DNA of 64,000 nt from Voacanga thouarsii (lineage: Eukaryota > Streptophyta > Magnoliopsida > Gentianales > Apocynaceae), in contig JANUWF010001719.1 of assembly GCA_026120185.1 (NCBI GenBank), positions 1,240,001 to 1,304,000 on the forward strand, in the 5' to 3' direction. Below the pieces are notes generated by a model, which was not told the origin of the DNA, ran no database searches, and was given only the letters and a program-made list of their open reading frames with translations. The translations under genes were made by a program, and so were the position numbers. Shown piece by piece: positions 22,628-35,424 of the stretch (position 1 is the first letter of the stretch; the number at the start of each line of letters is the position of its first letter).

Positions 22628-24926
22628 GTAACATCCCTCCCTAAGTAATTATTCAATGCAAACATTATTTGATGAAGAAATGATTATCTATGGAGATATA
22701 CGAAAAATTAATAAGAAATAGAAAGAGAAACGCCTACTAAGTAGTAGCCCAATAAAAGGAGGAAAGAGAAAGTCTTATATTTTAATTTTGGTTGGCCTTG
22801 CAGGCCTGTGATATTATTTGTGTGGTAGCCCACTTCATTAAATGGAGAAAGAGCCCATTTAAGTAAATGTCATTTTATTAATCTCATATGGTGGGCTACT
22901 TCATTAAATAAAATCCTTAGAATATTTGAAGCCCAAAAGGAAGGCCCATTGAACTTATAATCACTCTAGGAAGTTCTCTCATTTTCTACTTTATTATATC
23001 ATCTTCCATTACTTTCCATTACCTTCCATTATCTTCTTTTATCTTCTATTACCTTTTATTACTTTTCATTATCTTCTAATGACTTATACACTTCTCTTAA
23101 TATTATCAAGTCATTATATGTCATTACAACAATAACAAAAAGAAGAAAGGTAGACAAGGAAGGATCGAAACAAGAAAAAAAGATAGAAAAAGGAAAAAAG
23201 AGAGAGAGATCGAGAGGAAGAAGAAAAAGAAAAGGGAAAGGAAATGAAAGGGAAAGAAACGGAGAAGAAGAATGAGAAGGGAAAAAAAAAGAAGAAAAAT
23301 ATGGGAATTACAACTCTAAAGCTTAATCTTGGTTCAATTAAGAAGGTAAAGCCTTTCCCACTTAAAGCAAAATTGTTCTATATATAATAAGAACTATTTT
23401 GATATAACTTTTGATGTTTAAATCTATAAAAGCTTAAGAAGAAGTTGTAGTTGGAATTATTGTTTGTGCAAGGTTGACGGCAACGGAAGGAGAAGTTTTT
23501 GTTGTGTATTTCAATACTATAGATGTGTTTTGAAGTGATGAAATATGGAGAATTGGTTTTAAAAAAGTAGTAAAGAGCTTATGAGAAAAGAAAATTTTGA
23601 TGCTAACTAATTAGAAGATATGCAAGAAAACGATTTTATTTGATGACTTGTGATATTTCTTTACATTGAGATGGTTAAAATTATACATGTCTTGGAATAT
23701 TAAGAAACCTTAGAATGAATTTTTGTGAAACCTTGGATACTAAGAACATCATGGTAATAAGGATAGAGTTGATATGAGATGATCAAATTAGTAAAATAAA
23801 GAAAAAAGAAGGGCTATTTTGATGTGGTTGGAATTTATCAATGGCTAAGGTCCTTGGAGAACTAAATCTCCCTCAAGCTTCAATGACCTAGAATATAACT
23901 TGTGACTTATGATTAGAATATGACTTCAAGCATAGGGAGAAGATTTTGAAATAACTTGGTTGGGTTAGATAGTAACCTTTATAACCAACACAACACAACC
24001 TCCTTGAATATTATAGTTCTTAATACATGAAGTTGTGCCTCATTTAGAGATACCTCTTTATTGTAGGTAAGCTTAACTTAGGTAATGCTAAAACACCTAC
24101 AATAATACATAGTAGCATTAGCTAGACGAGATGAGTCTCTTAGTTTCCAAACACTGTTTTAGTTTAGTATTTTTCTATTATATCGAGGCATGAATCTTTT
24201 ACTTTAAAACTTTTGCATGTTGCGAGTCCCTCTATTTTATAAATACTGTTTTGAATTATGTTTTCTATAATATTTATATATACGCATTTCTCTTCAATTA
24301 TTTTAAGAATTATGAACATTGTGAGTTCCTGTAATTTATAAACACTGTTTTAACTAGTGATTTTCTAAAATATATAAGTACGAGCCTTTTATATTTAATG
24401 GTTTTATGAATCATGTTGTGAGCCCCTCTAGGTTTCAAACTATATTTTGGTTAGGTATTTTTTCTATTATATTTTTTACTCAATTAATTCAAGATTCTTG
24501 GATAATTGGTAAGTTCTCATATCCATGCAATGCTTTTAAATAAACTCTTTTATGAGAACTACATTATGAAAGCATGTTTGTTTATATTATAAAAATAATA
24601 TGAAATATTTGAAAGTATATATGATTATACAATGTTTAAGCATGTTATATTTTGATAAATCACCTATATATAATAGAATGATTGGGAAACCTTGCATGCA
24701 TTTCATCAAGAACTTATAGTTACATTCTCATATACTTAAAGGTTTGCAAAAGCTATAGCATGAGACTATAAATTTTTGAAAACCTTAGAATGAATCCAAT
24801 TTACATATACTTGTATTCAACGTATTTTCGGAAAATAAAATATTTTAGAAAAAGGATTTGGCTTTTGAAAAGTATTAAGCTATGTTGAGACATTACGTTG
24901 ATTTTGTGCTTATGTTTGTGATCCTT
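22628..24926. mobile_element. possible truncated gypsy-type LTR
   Basis: The block opens TGTAACATCCCTCCC, a typical terminus of long gypsy LTRs, and includes a 200-bp purine-rich stretch (about 23120-23310) common in such LTRs. No coding domain is present. It ends abruptly at the truncated copia LTR at 24927, so the other terminus is missing. Identity is an inference from one terminus and composition. Confidence 0.35.
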
Positions 24927-25104
24927 TTTTCTTTCTCTTTTCCCTCTCTTTTCGTGTGGCTGTTTCTCTCTCTTTCTTGTCACTCACACATAGCCAACAA
25001 AACAACAACTACAAAAGTCAGCTTTTGTTTTACCCACAAATGGGCTAAGATGGGCTCACAAAAAGTTTGGGCCTTTTTCACACATAGGAGGGAAATAGCC
25101 AACA
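24927..25104 (-). repeat. 3' LTR of minus-strand copia, truncated
   Basis: Aligns with about 33270-33479 of the 5' LTR (CTCTCTTTTCGT..., TTTTACCCACAAAT, AGGAGGGAAATAGCCAACA). The outer about 650 bp is absent, so the element was truncated here. The polypurine tract is at 25113-25125. Confidence 0.85.
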
Positions 25105-25129
25105 AGCGTAAGAACTCTCCCCCTTTCGA

Positions 25130-26228
25130 CTATATAAAGAATACAAAAGCACTACACACTTGCCATCCTAACGAGCGAACAACAACCTCAAACTTTTATT
25201 CGGCAATGTCTTTGTCATCATATCAGCTCCATTATCATCTGTATGAACTTTTTCAAATTCCACTAACTTATCATCCAACACCTCACGTATCCAATAATAC
25301 ATCATATCAATTTGTTTAGACTTAGAATGAAAGGTTGGATTCTTACCAAAATAAACAACACCTGGCTATAACAATATATCACAAATTTCCTTTGAGAGTG
25401 ACCAAGCTTTCGAAGAACCTCTTCATAAAAAATAACTCTTTACAAGCCTCTGTAGTTGCAATGAATTCAACTTCTATATGTAGTACATAGTATAGCAAAT
25501 CTTTGTAACCGAGATTGCCATGACACAGCTACCCTACAAAGGTAATTAAGTAACTTGAAGTAGACTTTCTTCAGTCAACATCTCCAGTCATATCTGAATC
25601 TGTATAGCCATCAAGAACAGATTTATCACTGCTAAAACAAAGTCTCAAATTAAAAGTACTATGGAGATATCTCAAAATCTACTTCACAGCATCCCAATGT
25701 TCTCTTCCCATATTAGAAAGAAAACGACTAACAATACCAACAGCATAAGCTATATCGAGTCTCGTACATACCATAGTATGCATCAAATTACCAATTGCTG
25801 AAGTATAGGGAACTTTCTACATATCTTACTTTTCTTCTTAAATGGAGGGGTATTATTTTACGCTTAGTTTAAAATGACTAGCAAAAGAAGTACTTACAAC
25901 TTTAGATTTATCCATCTTGAATCTCTAGAGAATCTTCTGAATGTAGCTTTCTTGAGATAACTAAAGATTTTTAACCTTCCCATCGCAAGGGATCTTTACT
26001 CCAAGAATCTGATTTGCTAGTCTTAAGTCTTTTATAGTAAAGGACTTGCTCAACTCTTACTTTTAACCTATCAATCTTAGAAGAATTTCTACCAATAATA
26101 AGCATGTCATCAATATAAAGGCAGAGAATTATAAAATTATCATCAAAAAACATTTACACAAATACATATTGATCTAAAGTAGTCTTCCTGTAACCTTACT
26201 TTCTCATAACAAATTTAAACTTCTAATA
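25130..26228 (-). pseudogene. copia RNase H and C-terminal RT remains
   Basis: On the minus strand this includes the RT catalytic segment LCLYIDDMLIIGRN near 26090-26130, preceded by GYRKTTLDQYVFV, and RNase H pieces towards 25200. The reading frame has several stops. It is the 3' continuation of the pol remains at 29653-32330, interrupted after the RT codons for QWY by the solo LTR. Confidence 0.85.
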
Positions 26229-29200
26229 TGTAACACCTTACATCCTAGGTACCTAGATAGGGTAGGATGTCGCCCCGTCCAATGAACCAGGGGTCTTTAT
26301 AACGAGGAACGAAAGAAAAAAATTGCTAAATAAAATTAAAGGAATAATTTCATTACATCCGCAAGCAAAACTTATACAAGTTTGGAAAATTAAAATTAAC
26401 AAATATCTCTTGAAATAAATTCAAAACACAAATAAATAAATAAGTTAGAGTTCATCTCCTAACGTTTCACCCTACTCAATATAAGCAATCTCCTGAAATT
26501 ATGATATAAAAGGTGTGAGATTGACATCTAGTAAGTCCCGTGTGTGCAAGTGTCAATTGAAACCATTTCGTGTATGCAGGTTTATTCAAATTACAAAATC
26601 GTGTTTGCAAGTCAATTTCATCAATAGCAGTTATACAAAGGAGCCTTACTCAATGAACCCAAAATAGTTCATAACAAATCATCATTTCATCATATTCATA
26701 ATTCATTAAGTAGGGATTAGTAAATGATTCAACAATATAGTAACACAATCCATATCATGGTTACCACCATAATAACTTCTCAATGTATTCTTTCAACAAT
26801 GGGCAGTAGGAGATCCACCCACTAGGTGAGATACTCCTCCATCTTTACACCCAACATTTCAGTTGTCTAATCTGAATAAACAATGTCCACATTGACCAAT
26901 ATGCTAGCATGGACGGCCTGACTAAGTAGTACTGTCGCCTCTCCAAGTTGAGTTTATCTTCTGGAGGTGGCTTCCTGTCAGAAGATTCACTCTTACTCTT
27001 CAAGACTAGTACCACTAGCCTACCTTTACTGAGTACTCAACGCCCTCCGTTTAGGGGTAAAATCTTTTTCTCTTTTTCAAAAATCTTTAATTAGCTTGAT
27101 TGCAAAACGTGATTTTTTGTAATAACATTTCTAAATCATTTAATGATAGTGTAAGAAATCGTTTTTGAGTTTGAATAGTTAAAATTTGATAAACTCATTT
27201 AGAAAGTAAAACGTCCACGTTTCTAACCCAAATATCAAAACACAATGCAACTCATCATATTTAGCAAACGTTTCAATCCTCTTGTCAAAACATCATATTG
27301 ATATCAATTCCAAACAACATTGTAAAAATTACTTTCAAACATATAACATTTATTAAAACGGTTATGCAGGGACTTACTTGGATAAATCACAGCTAGATCC
27401 AACTCAATCGATTGCTCTTATTTCCACTCCTTCCTTATCTAGAGCAAATAATCCCAGAATTATAATTTAATTATTCCACCCATTATTTCATATAATATGA
27501 CTCTTCATGATCTCATTAATCACCTAATTAATCCATAGTATCTAAGGACTTTAATTCATTAAATCACATGTATAACTTCCTTTTACCATTCTATTGATCA
27601 TAATCATGTATTGATCTAGATCAATTCACCATATGACAACTCCTATATTCAACTAGCATAAAATCATTATAAACAGTCTCATAAATATTAAAAGATCTCA
27701 TCTTTGCCCCTTTAGCATAGGTTTAGATTCATCATGACAAGATACATTAATGTCCTATCTCATACATGCTTTATCTATGGCTTACTTCAACATACTCATC
27801 AATCTAATTTATTCATACTTTCATGCTAGACTCCATAAGCATCCTTAAGCCATTATTTTAAAGCTTTAAGACCATTTAAATCAGTGAAGTTAGTATCTTA
27901 ATTACCTCTTGGCAATCTAGACTTAAAATACGGTAACTCCTTATTGACTAGCTTGAGTTCAATCAATAGTTGAAGTGATTGGTCCGCTTAAGTGACCTTG
28001 ATCGAGACTCACCAAGAAAGGGATAAAATCAGCCCCTTAAGGACGTGATTTAAGGAAGATAAAAGGAAAAGAATGTAGTAAGAGTTGAATAGAAGAGTTG
28101 AAGATCAATTACCTTGGAGAGAGTTTCGGTTTTGACTTTATTTTTCGGGTAAGCTATCCGAATTCTTATGCAGGTTTCAGGCTGTATATTTCATGAGTTT
28201 GAGGGGCTGAGAGGATAGAAATTTCGTGGTTTGCTGGGTAGGGAAGTCTAGGGTTTTATATTTAGATGTTTGGAGGGTTTTACCTTACTATGGTTTTTTT
28301 ATCACAAGGGAAAAATCTTACAACTTTGGTTCTTCTATGGCTGCCGAAATTGGATTGAGGTCTAGGGCTGATTACTGTTGTATTTTTGCAGCTTAGGATA
28401 GCAAAAATTCTGGGCAGAAAAGGAGAAGAAATCTGATTGGTTTTTGTCTTTATAGTGGTGAAAATAAGAGAAGAAAAAGGGGTCTTTGTGTAGCTATTTT
28501 TGCCTAAGATAAGAGGGAAGTTGAGAGTAATGAAAAGCTAGAATTTTCGTTAGAGTGTGTATGTGTGTGAACAGTGAAGAATTTCTGGAGGTCTAGAAGA
28601 GGGAATTTTGGATTTATTTTTTTGGGCTAAAACCAAGTCCTAATTGGTTAAGGTTTTCTTAGTTAACCCTACTTAGGTTTTGAAGAGTTTTAGGTAAACT
28701 ATACTTATTCTATATGTGGCGGCAGCTATGAGGGGATTTTCTAGAAAATTATAGAAAGGAATTAGGTCATCTATTTAGAAAATAGTTTAATTAATTCTCT
28801 ATATTAATCTGAGTAATTTTTTTAAATAGCTATTAAATAGTTATTTGGTAAGAAAAATTCTGGTTTGTTAATCCCTTTGTAGCTACCGAAATTCCTCTTC
28901 CTTTTCCTTCAAAAATTTAAAAATCTTGAACTTAATCAAGAGATAAATACTTCATTCAAATCCAGTCCTTATCCTTTTATTTTCTAAAAAAAATATTATT
29001 TGAAAAAAATTAAAATATGAAGATTTATTTCCTTGAAAACAATACCTATATAATTTCATATATTTTATCTTCTAATATATTACTTAGATATAACTTTTAA
29101 AAATCTAGATTAGTAATCTTTAAAATTCTCTAAAAGATTATGATAAGATATTAGAAATAAAAATTTAATTTACTCTCAATTATTTTATAAAATAATTTTC

Positions 29201-29652
29201 AAGATAAATCACACTCCTAATTTTTTTTAGAAAATTAGTTTCCAAGGTGACGGCAGCCTTAAGGATTTCGGCCAAGGCTAGGAAAAATTAGAGAAGAAGG
29301 AAAATAAAAGAAATGGAAGGATTTGAAATAGTTAGGATTCGAACTCAAGCTCATCAAAAATTAAATACCGAACTTTATCCACTAAACCACATTAATTCTT
29401 GGTACATATTTTCCTAATAAATTCCATTGATTCCTACTCACTTGCTCCATCCTTTTTTCTAATAAATTCTCCTCAATAAAATAAAACCCAACTAACTCAA
29501 ATAACACAACCACTTCAAGAACAAATTAATTCATGCAACAATAAATTGATATTTTCATGAAAATAGTTCAAATCATCAAATGTAGTATAAAACAATGTGA
29601 CATACATGACTTTTCCCTACATACTAAAGGTGGTCTAATACGGAGTATTGCA
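26229..29652 (-). mobile_element. solo LTR of Ty3/gypsy type (Tekay/Del-like), nested in copia RT
   Basis: This 3424-bp block interrupts the copia reverse transcriptase codons. On the minus strand it begins TGCAATACTCCGTATTAGACC and ends AGGATGTAAGGTGTTACA, the usual TG...CA ends of plant chromovirus LTRs. A CACTATAAAGACA promoter segment lies near 28450. No gag or pol is present, so it is a solo LTR. The flanks (TAATA and CTATA) match only partly as a target duplication, consistent with age. The clade name is inferred from ends and length. Confidence 0.7.
29327..29390 (-). other. tRNA-like segment inside the solo LTR
   Basis: On the minus strand, TGGTTTAGTGG (29379-29389) matches a Pol III A box and GAGTTCGAATCCTA (29333-29346) matches a B box, at about tRNA spacing. 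A cloverleaf acceptor stem is not evident, so this is a tRNA-derived or tRNA-like remnant, not a working tRNA gene. Confidence 0.55.
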
Positions 29653-32330
29653 CTATACCACTGCCTCAGTGCTTGTTTCAAACCATACAAACTTTTCTTC
29701 AATTTTTAAACATGATCTTTTTCTTTTTTCACTCGATATCCCTCTAGTTGTTCCATATAGATTTCTTCCTCGAGATCACCATGAAAAAAAAAAATATCTT
29801 CACATCCATTTGCTCAATCCCTAAGTCAAGACTCACAGCTAAACCAAGCACAACTCTGATAGATGACATCTTCAAAATGGGAGAAAATACTTTGAGAAGT
29901 CTACATCTTTTTTCTGACTAAAACTCTTGACAACTAATCTAATTTTTAATTGTGGGTGAGAAGAATTATCTTCCTACTTCAGTCTATAAATCCATCTATT
30001 TTTCAAAGCCCTCTTGCTTTTAAGCAACTTTACTAAGTTAAATGTGTGATTGTTAAACAAAGATTGCATATCATCTTTTATTGCATTGAACCACTAATCT
30101 TTCTACTCACTTTTTATGGCTTCCTAATAGCATTCTGGTTCTCTCACGTCAGTCAGAAACACATACTCATTTGTAGAATGCCTGATAGAAGGCTGTCTAT
30201 CTCTGATAGATCTTCTGAGTGGAGCATCATGTAGTTCTTTTAGCATATTTGTAGCTGCTAGAATCTAAGCATCAGCAGCAGCATCATCTGGGATATCTAA
30301 ATCAACAACGCCTATTCATTAGCTTGAAGATCATCATGTTACACATCTATTTACATACTATCCTCAGTTATATTAGGTAAATGTTCTCTGATCTCCAAAT
30401 CTAAATCGGCAAGGTCGTGTTGAACCTGTGACTCTATCTTCTAAGCTTTCTCAATGTCATTAATAGTTTGGTCCTCAAAGAATACCATATATCTGCTTCT
30501 AACTAGCTTCTTCTCAACTAGATTATAGAGTCTGTATCCAAACTTATCTTAGCGATATCCAAGTAGGATACACTATCCTATCTTTATATCTAATTTAGAC
30601 CTTTTATCTTTTGAAACATGAATAAAGGCCTTTCAACCAAAAACACTCAAGTGATCATAAAAAACTTTCTTATCAAACCAAGCATTCTCAGGAACATCTT
30701 CATCTAAATCAATAGTAGGAGATAGATTAATGACATGAGCTACTGTATGTAATATTTCACCCCAAAAAGAATTTGATAACTTGGCCTCTGAAAGCAAATA
30801 TCTAACTCTCTCAACTAGAGTTCTATTCATCATTTCTGCCAAACCATTCTACTAAGAGGTTTTAGGAGGAATTTTCTAATGTCTAATACCCTGTTGCCTA
30901 CAATACTCACTAAATGGTCCACAATACTCATACTTATATGATCGGATGCACTTAATCTTTTTTCCAGTTTCTTGTTTAACAAAAGCCTGAAACTACTTAA
31001 ACTTTTCTAAGACCTGATCTTTAATTCTCAAGGTATAAACTCATAGTTTTCTTGAATGATCATCAATAAAAGTCATAAAGTAGGATGCACCACTGAATGA
31101 CTGTACTTTAAATGACCACAAATATCATAATATATTAACTACAATAACCTGGATTTTCTTGAAAGAGGGTGTTAATCTTGAAAGACACCCTATTCTTCTT
31201 TCCTACTAGACAATGAGTGCACTTTTCCAATTTTGCAATGCTAACTTCAAAAATTGTATTATTTATGATCAAACAGTTAAGTCCTTTCTCACTAATGTGA
31301 CTTAGCCATTTGTGCCATAGTTCAAATAAGATTTATTGTCCACCACATTAATACTAAAATCATAAATCGAAGTTTACATCAAATACAGATTAGAACATTT
31401 TTTTACCTCGAGCCACAACAAGAGAACCCCTGAAGAGTTTCCATTGTTCATAATCAAAACTATTACAGAAACCGTCACTGTCAAGTCTGCTAACTGAGAA
31501 CAAATTCAATAGAACATTTGGAGCATGTCTAACATTTCTAAGTAATAACTAACTGCCATTATTGGTTTCCAAGCAAACATCACCCATACCAATTACTTTA
31601 GACACACAATCATTGTCCATTCTTAAAACTTCAAAATCATCAGGAGCATATGTAAGAAAAAAGTCTCTCTTAACTATAACATGAAGTGAGACACTGGTAT
31701 CTACTACTCAATCAATGTCATAAGAGGTATAATTGAATACATCCTCATCAAACACAACAACAAAGTCTCCTGAAGAAGTAGTAGTAGCAACTTAATCACC
31801 ACTGCCATCCTTTATTTCTGAAGTACTAGCGCATTTCTTTTTTTTTCTTTCTTCCACTTGAAGTAATTTCCTTTTTTAATGTGTCATTTCTTTCCACAGT
31901 GATGACACTCAACCTCCTTATACCTGGACCTAGACTTACTTATGTTTTTGTCTCTATTTGTTTGAATCTTACTTTTACTTCTCTCCCGACCTTCAGTAAC
32001 AAGAACCTCAAACCAATAAGATGAGCTTCCTAAAGTTCTTCTTCTAACCTCCTCATTAAAGATACCATCTTTAGTATATTCCAAAGACATGGCACCAACA
32101 GAAGCAAAATTAGTGTAAGAAGTCCAAAATATTTGCTAAGAATCAGGCAAATTGTTAAGTAACTAAATTCCCATAATTTCATCATTAAATTTAATTCTCA
32201 CATTTGAGAACTGATCATTAAGACACTAAAAGTCATTCACAAGTTCCCTGACAAGAGTTCCTTTTTTATAGCTCAAGTTCATCATATGTTTTAATCGAAA
32301 CAATTTATGTTGCCAGTTTTAGAAGCATAC
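29653..32330 (-). pseudogene. copia gag, integrase and N-terminal RT remains
   Basis: Minus-strand fragments in 5'-to-3' order are: gag with a zinc-knuckle start CHHCGKK near 31890 (preceded by a basic stretch), protease and integrase region, an integrase segment MMNRTLVERVRYLLSEAKL (about 30830-30775), and RT up to LKQALRQWY at about 29690-29655. Frequent stops show that it is dead. It continues at 26228 after the solo LTR. Confidence 0.85.
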
Positions 32331-32631
32331 ATATTTTCAAGTTTCTTCCATAATTGTTTCGCATCTATTTTATTTACAATATGGTATGAATATTCTCCTC
32401 GACGCAGCATCTAATATAACCACAACCTTGTTGATGGTCAAAATCTCATTCTTTGATAGATTTATTTTTAGACTTTTGAGAAGCAAATACAAGCAAATGA
32501 AAATCCTTTACAAATAATAAATCTTTTATTTTTTCCTTCCAACTATGATAGTTTGAACTATTCAAGCAAATCATCTGACTCGCATTCAACTCCATACTTC
32601 AATCAAGCAAATTTACCAAGCACCAACCAAG

Positions 32632-32644
32632 AGCTCTGATACCA
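32632..32644 (-). other. primer-binding site of minus-strand copia
   Basis: TGGTATCAGAGCT on the minus strand, three bases inside the 5' LTR. It is a perfect match to the usual initiator tRNA-Met primer site. Confidence 0.92.
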
Positions 32645-32647
32645 TTT

Positions 32648-33298
32648 TGCTGGGGGTAACATAAGGGAACACACATAAGCAATTTACAAAGCACCAAAAA
32701 TATTCCTAACACTTACACTAAAGCCAATGATCTAACAAGGAAACTCAACAATACTTCTATGTAAACTCAACTTATAACACCCCACATTTGAATGAAAAAT
32801 AGGAGCACCAAGAAAAAATGAAATGGAAGCAATAATAAAAGATAAAAAATACAACCAAACACAAGAACAAGACACACCATTTTTTTTACGTGGAAAACCT
32901 CTCTAATGTGAAGAGAAAAAATCACAGATCCTTCAGGTCCACCACAAAAGCTTTACTAATCAACCAAGAAGAGTACAAGAGAGAGTTTCACATTATACAA
33001 TTGAAAACATAGACGTAATAAAGCTAAAACTTCATCTAAATTAAACAAGAAGATGAAATTTTGGAGAAAATGCACCAGAAATTCATTATTGTTTCGGCGG
33101 CAATAACTCTGAATCCGGTCATCAAAAACTGATCACTATCATTAGAATGTAGATCTACCTCTCCTCAGTAACATATCCAAATTGGAGTCAAATCAGAGTA
33201 CAAACTACCATTAGATCGTCCACTAGATCAAGACTGCTCAAACCAAAATTTTCTGCAAATTTCTCCCTCTTTTCCCTCTCTTCCCTCTCTTTTCGTCT

Positions 33299-33356
<58 letters not shown>

Positions 33357-33479
33357 ACTTACACACAGCCGAAAAAATAACAACTTTAAAAGCCAATCTT
33401 TGTTTTACCCACAAATCGGTTAAGATGGGCTTATAAAAAGCTTTGGCCTTTTTCATACATAGGAGGGAAATAGCCAACA
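32648..33479 (-). repeat. 5' LTR of minus-strand copia
   Basis: On the plus strand it begins TGCTGGGGGTAACATAAGGG and ends AAATAGCCAACA, with TG...CA ends on both strands. A CTTTTTATAAG-type TATA segment lies near 33430 on the minus strand. It includes the CT microsatellite at 33301-33353, absent as a long run from the partner LTR. Confidence 0.88.
33301..33353. repeat. (CT)n microsatellite
   Basis: About 26 uninterrupted CT units inside the 5' LTR. The partner LTR has only a few CT units at the same place, so expansion followed insertion. Confidence 0.97.
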
Positions 33480-33830
33480 AACCCAACAAGTAGAAGTAAA
33501 ATTGAGTACATAAAATGCAAGTTCAGTACTAGTAGAAATACAGATCAGAGTATAACTTTAGATGGCAAAAATATTCTAGTGGATGACTGCTTTCGATATC
33601 TAGAATCTATTATTCAGTAAGACGAAGAGCTTAATAACAACACTGAGTTAAGGTTAGTTGGTTGAAATGAATGAGTGCGATTAGTATTCTGTGTTATCGT
33701 AATATGTCTTTAAGTCTAAAAAATAGTTCTATAAAACAACCGTAAGAAGTGAATGACCGCACGTAGTCTTGTATTAGTTCATATAACTGACTCAAGTTTC
33801 TTAGAATTAAGGCTTAGTTGTTATTATTAT
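33480..33830. other. intergenic, nothing recognised
   Basis: A+T-rich flank between the copia element and the MYC2-like pseudogene. No coding or structural signal. Confidence 0.5.
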
Positions 33831-33831
33831 T

Positions 33832-34344
33832 GTAAGAACCACAGCTCTTAAAGGCATAGAATCTCTGGTTCAACTTTTCCCTCCTCTATCTCTAATGATT
33901 TAAAGACTCTTTCCTTCCATTCGCAGACTTCCTCCCCCGCTTCCTAGTCCACTTTTGAGAGTCCACAACTCTACTACTATCTGCCTCCCTTACCATCGAA
34001 GCCTCAAGATCGGAATGATTTGAGTCTCGACCGGCACTAGACACTACCACTAGATTATTATTAGTATCAAACACAATTTGCTTATTAACTGAGGCAATTG
34101 AATTTCCTTGAACACTAGCGCTATTAGTATTGATACCCTCCATAAACCCCGCCCTAGATAGATCGATAAGCCACTGTGAAGAAGGATCGTTCTCAAGCCA
34201 TGCCATGATATTGTACCTAAATACGAATCTATATTCTTAAAATTAAATATTGCTCTAACCTTATTCATGAGATCAGAGCTCTGAAAAATCAGTTCCATAG
34301 AACCCAACTTGACAACACCGTTTGTTGTGGGTATACAAACTCCA
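33832..34344 (-). pseudogene. MYC2-like pseudogene, 3' part
   Basis: Aligns with about 45668-46560 of the intact MYC2-like gene on the same strand, with a large internal deletion. Recognisable pieces are the JID-end segment, NDPSSQWLIDLS (intact [12 protein letters not shown]), [18 protein letters not shown], and RKRGRK-ANGRKESLNH leading to the basic region. It breaks off inside the bHLH (about VVPN). [11 protein letters not shown] is damaged by stops and the dimerisation and ACT-like regions are missing. Confidence 0.9.
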
Positions 34345-34969
34345 GCTAAGTTTGGTTCACGAAGAAAAGGGGAAGGGAAAATGGGAGGAGAAGTAATACA
34401 TTTTACTTCCACCAAATGAAGTAAATGTAATTGCTTTCATTCTATTTGGTTGGAGTGTAAGGAAACTAAATATGATTTACCTCTCATTATTTGGTTATAA
34501 GGTATATAGGGAGGAAAAAATCATTAAATTATTATTATACTCATAAGGCCAATTCATAGGAAGTTGTTCATGAAAAAACGTAAAACTAGTAGAGGAACAC
34601 AACAGAGAAAGATTGAACAAGATGGGTCATGCGCCTTAGTGAGGAATTTATCATAAACCCCAAACGAAGGATTTCACTAAGTACCGAAGACATGAGTCTC
34701 AAACATCAACAACAAGATATGCAACATCAAGCTTAACAGGGACAAAGGAAATCTGTTTAGCAACTGTTTATGTGGTTAAGATTGAAACTTTGGAAAACTA
34801 ATGATCAAATGGGCTTCGGTATTGAATCAAGAACCCAAGAACAGAGCCCATATAGAGCAAAACGAGAGATTAGTTAAACAAAAAAGCAAGGGAAACAAGA
34901 TTTGGTGTTCATATAACGAGAGAATAAGGAACTCGAGCAAGAAAACTAAAAAAAGTCATATGAATTTGC

Positions 34970-35185
34970 CAATTGTAATATTGTAACTTCAATAAACCTG
35001 CCAATTCATATGAATATTGCCAATTGCAAAAACTTCAATAAACCTGCTAATTCATATGAACATTGCTAATTGTGACATTGTCAATTGTAAAAATTTCAAT
35101 AAACCTGTCAATTCATATGAACATTGCCAATTGTGACATTGTCAATTGTAAAAACTTCAATAAACCTGTCAATTCATATAAATTT
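34970..35185. repeat. tandem repeat of about 47-61 bp, three to four units
   Basis: Units contain AACTTCAATAAACCTG-CAATT, CATATGAA and ATTG-CAATTGT blocks. The later units are longer because ACATTGTCAATTGTAAA is itself duplicated. It lies within the Harbinger element near its left end. Unlike CRISPR spacers, the whole unit is repeated. Confidence 0.9.
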
Positions 35186-35424
35186 ACACCACTGCAACAG
35201 GTCCACCAAACTAATATTATCCTCAATGCAAAATGTAAAATGTAATTAGGAGCCAGTGTTATAACAGAATTAAAGGTTAAGTAGCATCCAAAACAGTAAG
35301 TTTACACGAGCAAACTCAAAATGCTAGGTTGATACAAAAGAAGTCCAAAATAGGAGAAAAGCCTTGTAAGCTTACAAAAACTGGAATCCTAAAAGCATAA
35401 ACACTAGTATTTTACTACTTACAC

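Larger units (their letters stand above)
24927..33479 (-). mobile_element. Ty1/copia element on minus strand with nested solo LTR
   Basis: A copia retrotransposon of about 5.1 kb excluding a 3.4-kb insertion at 26229-29652. The 5' LTR (right, 832 bp) is complete. The 3' LTR (left) keeps only its last about 178 bp. A TGGTATCAGAGCT primer site lies inside the right LTR and a purine tract AAAGGGGGAGAGTT (minus) inside the left LTR. Gag, integrase, RT and RNase H fragments follow in copia order with many stops. Confidence 0.92.

Noticed and set aside
24882..25319. A 145-codon plus-strand gene
   Set aside because: It reads antisense to the copia LTR and RNase H remains.
29327..29390. Functional tRNA gene
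   Set aside because: A and B boxes are visible but acceptor and anticodon stems do not form.
34970..35185. CRISPR-like array
   Set aside because: The whole unit is repeated and no unique spacers are present; the setting is a plant DNA transposon.
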